Positions 6,223 to 8,273 of a stretch of 8,273 nucleotides of DNA are shown piece after piece. The stretch is from Nitrososphaerales archaeon TH5894. GTDB lineage: Archaea; Thermoproteota; Nitrososphaeria; Nitrososphaerales; Nitrososphaeraceae. A program made the translations under genes and the position numbers. The stretch spans positions 1-8,273 of the forward strand of contig JAATVK010000151.1 of assembly GCA_014523485.1 (NCBI GenBank), written 5' to 3'. How positions within the stretch are numbered: the stretch's first letter is position 1; every line of letters begins with the position of its first letter. The notes below the pieces were generated by a model that had not been told where the DNA came from, did not search any database, and saw only the letters and a program-made list of their open reading frames with translations.

Positions 6223-6258
6223 AAAAGCTAAATACAATATTCTGGTACCTCTACAATA
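6223..6258 (+). promoter_or_regulatory. Promoter module copy 3, not followed by a DUF72 gene
   Basis: AAAAGCTAAATACAA (6223-6237), 13 unrelated bases, then CTACAATA (6251-6258). The fixed blocks and spacing equal copies 1 and 2, but the 13-base spacer and everything downstream differ. This shows that the module is a functional unit separate from the DUF72 gene. It would start transcription near 6255, into the foldable stretch that follows. Confidence 0.45.
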
Positions 6259-6350
6259 GTAGACTCCTCTTTTAGAACCTCTATCGGTATTACTCCAGAC
6301 GGGACCAGTTGGTTTCTAGGGCCTACTATCTCAATAGTTAGGAGAATTGT
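6256..6350 (+). ncRNA. Possible structured RNA or leader downstream of promoter module copy 3
   Basis: This stretch has clearly higher GC than the AT-rich DNA around it, a known sign of structured RNA in AT-rich archaea, and it follows a promoter-like module. A hairpin is visible at 6322-6342: CCTACTAT pairs with ATAGTTAGG through eight base pairs with one bulged T and a CTCA loop. CTCCT at 6265-6269 could pair with AGGAG at 6340-6344, competing with the hairpin base. An open frame also crosses the region up to a TGA near 6355 but resembles nothing I know. It could be a small RNA, a 5' leader of the gene at 6428, or foreign debris. Confidence 0.25.
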
Positions 6351-6427
6351 ATATTGACATCATCTGCTTTGGATACTAAATAATTGACAAAAGCAGAACA
6401 AGCAATTACCTAAAACGAGGTCTGAAA

Positions 6428-6622
6428 ATGAAAGTTTTGGTTCATTTATTTATCATAATTTTGCAAAACTATTCTTGCGAATTTACAATCTTCCACATCA
6501 AACTTAAATATTCTTTCTGTATATATAATAATATGTTTTGTAATATATTCAGTAAACTATTTGGTAAAAAAGAAAAAGATGTAGATAAAATAGAAGATAA
6601 AAAGCTAAAAGAAAACGCATAA
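6428..6622 (+). CDS. Small hypothetical protein with hydrophobic N-terminus and charged tail
   Basis: The 64-residue product is not recognised. Its N-terminal half is hydrophobic (VLVHLFIIIL, residues 3-12) with scattered Cys and aromatic residues. Its C-terminal half, FSKLFGKKEKDVDKIEDKKLKENA, is highly charged and lysine-rich (about 41-64). The ATG at 6428 is supported by GAGGT at 6417-6421 with a 6-base spacer and by a TATA-like TAAATAA at 6377-6383, placing transcription start near 6405. An internal ATG at 6533 would give a 29-residue protein beginning MFCNIFSKLFGKK, which looks like the short soluble proteins common in this group, so the true start is uncertain. T-rich DNA after the stop (about 6626-6645) could end transcription. 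Confidence 0.45.
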   Translation: MKVLVHLFIIILQNYSCEFTIFHIKLKYSFCIYNNMFCNIFSKLFGKKEKDVDKIEDKKLKENA

Positions 6623-6704
6623 TTATATTTTTATTATTTATTTAGTATAAGGATTCTTTTTCAAATATACCTTACTATTATACAAACCTTGAGAGGTTAC
6701 TAGT

Positions 6705-6827
6705 TTATGAGACTGACTGAATAAGAAGATTAATTGAATTAGCTATTTCTTTATATGTCTTCCCTTCATCCCATAGCCTTGAAATTAAATTCCGTTTTTC
6801 AAATTTGTTTAAAGGAATTTCGGACAT
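6705..6827 (-). pseudogene. Truncated small helix-turn-helix protein
   Basis: The minus-strand frame encodes 40 residues beginning MSEIPLNKFEKRNLISRLWD and continuing EGKTYKEIANSIN. This is the start of a helix-turn-helix family familiar from soil thaumarchaea, where an EGKT-x-x-EIA segment forms the first helices and is followed by a recognition helix and a longer C-terminal part. Here the frame leaves the family pattern after EIANSIN and stops at 6705-6707, so the recognition helix is missing or replaced. No continuation was found in the other downstream frames by eye. A TATA-like TAATATAT on the minus strand (6850-6857) lies about 27 bases from the ATG, which would give a leaderless transcript. 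Probably a gene remnant; a functional micro-protein is possible but less likely. Confidence 0.5.
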
Positions 6828-6980
6828 TCTCTACTATGATGGACACATTCATATATTAGATACTTTTTAGATTAGTGAAACCTACTACAAAAAAATAAAT
6901 CATATTAATAGATAGATTTTATAATATTATAAAAAAGTTTAAGTTAGATAAAGGAAAATGATAACGAATTTTATTAATTC

Positions 6981-6988
6981 TATAAATA
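6981..6988 (+). promoter_or_regulatory. TATA box of the sugar-dehydrogenase-type gene
   Basis: TATAAATA is centred about 29 bases upstream of the TTG at 7014, the usual distance of an archaeal TATA box from the transcription start. The transcript would therefore be leaderless or nearly so, consistent with the lack of a Shine-Dalgarno site. Confidence 0.45.
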
Positions 6989-7013
6989 TTATAACGAAAT
7001 AATATGTAATATA

Positions 7014-8273
7014 TTGACAAACCTAAGAAAAATTTTATTTATCATCTTATTTCTAACTGTCATTCTGTCGGTTTACTATTTTGTTATTGATAATAATATT
7101 TATTATATTATTGCCCAAGAGCCAACTCTTAAGGATCCAAATTTACGAGTAGAAACCATTGTTGAAGGATTGTCTTGGCCTACCAGTATGGCTTTTATAG
7201 ATAATAACAATATTTTGGTTTTAGAAAAGGAAAAAGGAGCTATACGACTTATTTCAAATGGCATTTTGCAAGAGACACCAGTGTTGGAAGTAGATGTAAA
7301 CAGTCGGGGTGAACGGGGACTTTTGGGGATTGCTATAATGAATAATGATACTGTATTTTTATACTACACAGAATCCCCCCAAAATGGTGATCAATTAAGA
7401 AATAGAGTTTACAAATATCAATGGGATGATGAAGAAAGACTTCTTGTTAATCCTACTTTGATTTTAGACTTACCTGCATTTCCTGGCCCAAATCATGATG
7501 GTGGGAAGATGACCATTGGACCTGATAACTATCTTTATGTAGTAATAGGAGATGTAAAACATGAAGGTAAACTTCAGAATATTATAGATGGACCTGATCC
7601 TGATGATACGGGAGTTATATTTAGAGTAAATACAGAGGATGGTTCTCCAGCTCCTGATAATCCTTTTATAAATAATAATAATGATTCATCATTATTAAAC
7701 AAATATTATGCTTATGGAATACGTAATAGTTTTGGAATAGCATTTGATCCTATAACTAATACATTATGGCAGACAGAAAATGGACCTACTGAATATGATG
7801 AGCTAAATGTAGTTAAACCAGGTTTTAATAGTGGATGGAGGCAGGTTATGGGTCCAATATCTAAAAGTAGTATTACAGAAGATGAATTAGTTAACTTTCC
7901 AAATTCAAAATGTGCTGATCCTGTATTTAGCTGGCTTCCATCCATCGGAATTACAGATATTGAATTTCTAAATTCTGCAAAGCTTGGAGATAAATATGTG
8001 AACAATATTTTTGTTGGAGACATTGGTGATCTTACTAATGGACATCTATATTATTTTGAAGTTAATGAGGACAGAACAGGAATAAAATTTGATAGTAATA
8101 GTAGTAGTAGTCAAACTGGACTGACTGACTTAGTTGCTGACAATGAACAAGAAATGTCTACAATAGCTCTTGGAACCGATTTTGGTGGAATAACAGATAT
8201 TGAAACTGGCCAGGATGGATTTTTGTATATATTGACATTAAACAGAGAATCAGATGGTGAAGGTAAGATCTAT
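7014..8273 (+). CDS. Membrane-anchored PQQ-type glucose/sorbosone dehydrogenase-like beta-propeller (3' end outside window)
   Basis: The frame is open for 420 codons to the window edge without a stop, so the gene is partial. The proposed TTG start puts a hydrophobic segment (LFIILFLTVILSVYYFVI, residues 8-25) at the N-terminus, a signal anchor or signal peptide; a later ATG would remove it. The rest fits the GSDH family of six-bladed propellers that oxidise sugars with PQQ outside the cell: GLSWPTSMAF (52-61), RGLLGIA, NHDGGKMTIGPDNYLYVVIGD starting at N160 with H161 at the catalytic-base position, YGIRNSFGIAFDP (234-246) with R237-N238, and TENGPTEYDELNVV (254-267). Enzyme substrate and cofactor are inferred from the family; many archaeal members are uncharacterised. 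A TATA box at 6981-6988 suggests a leaderless transcript. Length beyond 420 residues fits the family's upper range. Confidence 0.82.
   Translation, partial: MTNLRKILFIILFLTVILSVYYFVIDNNIYYIIAQEPTLKDPNLRVETIVEGLSWPTSMAFIDNNNILVLEKEKGAIRLISNGILQETPVLEVDVNSRGERGLLGIAIMNNDTVFLYYTESPQNGDQLRNRVYKYQWDDEERLLVNPTLILDLPAFPGPNHDGGKMTIGPDNYLYVVIGDVKHEGKLQNIIDGPDPDDTGVIFRVNTEDGSPAPDNPFINNNNDSSLLNKYYAYGIRNSFGIAFDPITNTLWQTENGPTEYDELNVVKPGFNSGWRQVMGPISKSSITEDELVNFPNSKCADPVFSWLPSIGITDIEFLNSAKLGDKYVNNIFVGDIGDLTNGHLYYFEVNEDRTGIKFDSNSSSSQTGLTDLVADNEQEMSTIALGTDFGGITDIETGQDGFLYILTLNRESDGEGKIY

Noticed and set aside
6221..6350. tRNA or other known RNA gene in the raised-GC stretch
   Set aside because: No cloverleaf, T-loop GTTCGA-like sequence or anticodon arm could be found. 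Only a simple hairpin is visible.
7712..8023. 103-codon minus-strand frame
   Set aside because: It lies opposite the well-supported dehydrogenase gene and has no recognisable features.

Overview
The window looks like a chromosome segment of an AT-rich archaeon. It is most likely a soil ammonia-oxidising thaumarchaeon (Nitrososphaeria, Nitrosocosmicus- or Nitrososphaera-like). The case rests on very low GC, BRE/TATA promoters with short or no leaders, Shine-Dalgarno sites inside an operon, and three protein types I associate with that group: a membrane-anchored sugar-dehydrogenase-type propeller, an Asp-box propeller, and a short SEIPLNKFEK-type HTH protein. The assignment is inferred from style, not from a marker gene.

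Layout. (1) 69-925: a GC-rich DUF72/YecE-like gene of bacterial appearance sits directly behind an AT-rich archaeal promoter. (2) 926-1730: a long AT-rich stretch without a convincing gene, holding a cluster of TAGGTTAA motifs. (3) 1731-5268: a three-gene operon made of a RecA/RadA-like protein with no Walker A motif, a small MGRT-type protein carrying two copies of its domain, and a PolB2-type family B DNA polymerase. (4) 5300-5803, minus strand: the C-terminal remnant of an Asp-box beta-propeller gene. (5) 5804-6150: a second, broken and truncated copy of the DUF72 gene with the same promoter, abutting the propeller remnant. (6) 6221-6622: a third copy of the promoter module, a short stretch of raised GC that can fold, and a small hypothetical gene. 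(7) 6705-6827, minus strand: a truncated HTH gene. (8) 7014 to the end: the N-terminal 420 codons of a membrane-anchored PQQ-type glucose/sorbosone dehydrogenase, cut by the window edge.

The core system is the operon. PolB2 enzymes are divergent family B polymerases linked to translesion synthesis and damage mutagenesis in archaea. Their operon partners, an inactivated RecA-like protein and a small helical protein, recall the bacterial ImuA-ImuB-DnaE2 mutasome. Here all three genes lie together with tight spacing. The small protein is internally duplicated. The polymerase appears to start at a non-AUG ATT codon that has an ideal ribosome binding site and lies 19 codons upstream of the first ATG.

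The second theme is genome plasticity. A foreign gene was fused to an archaeal promoter, the unit was then duplicated, one copy decayed, and its left edge coincides with the loss of the 5' part of another gene. No transposase or integrase is visible.
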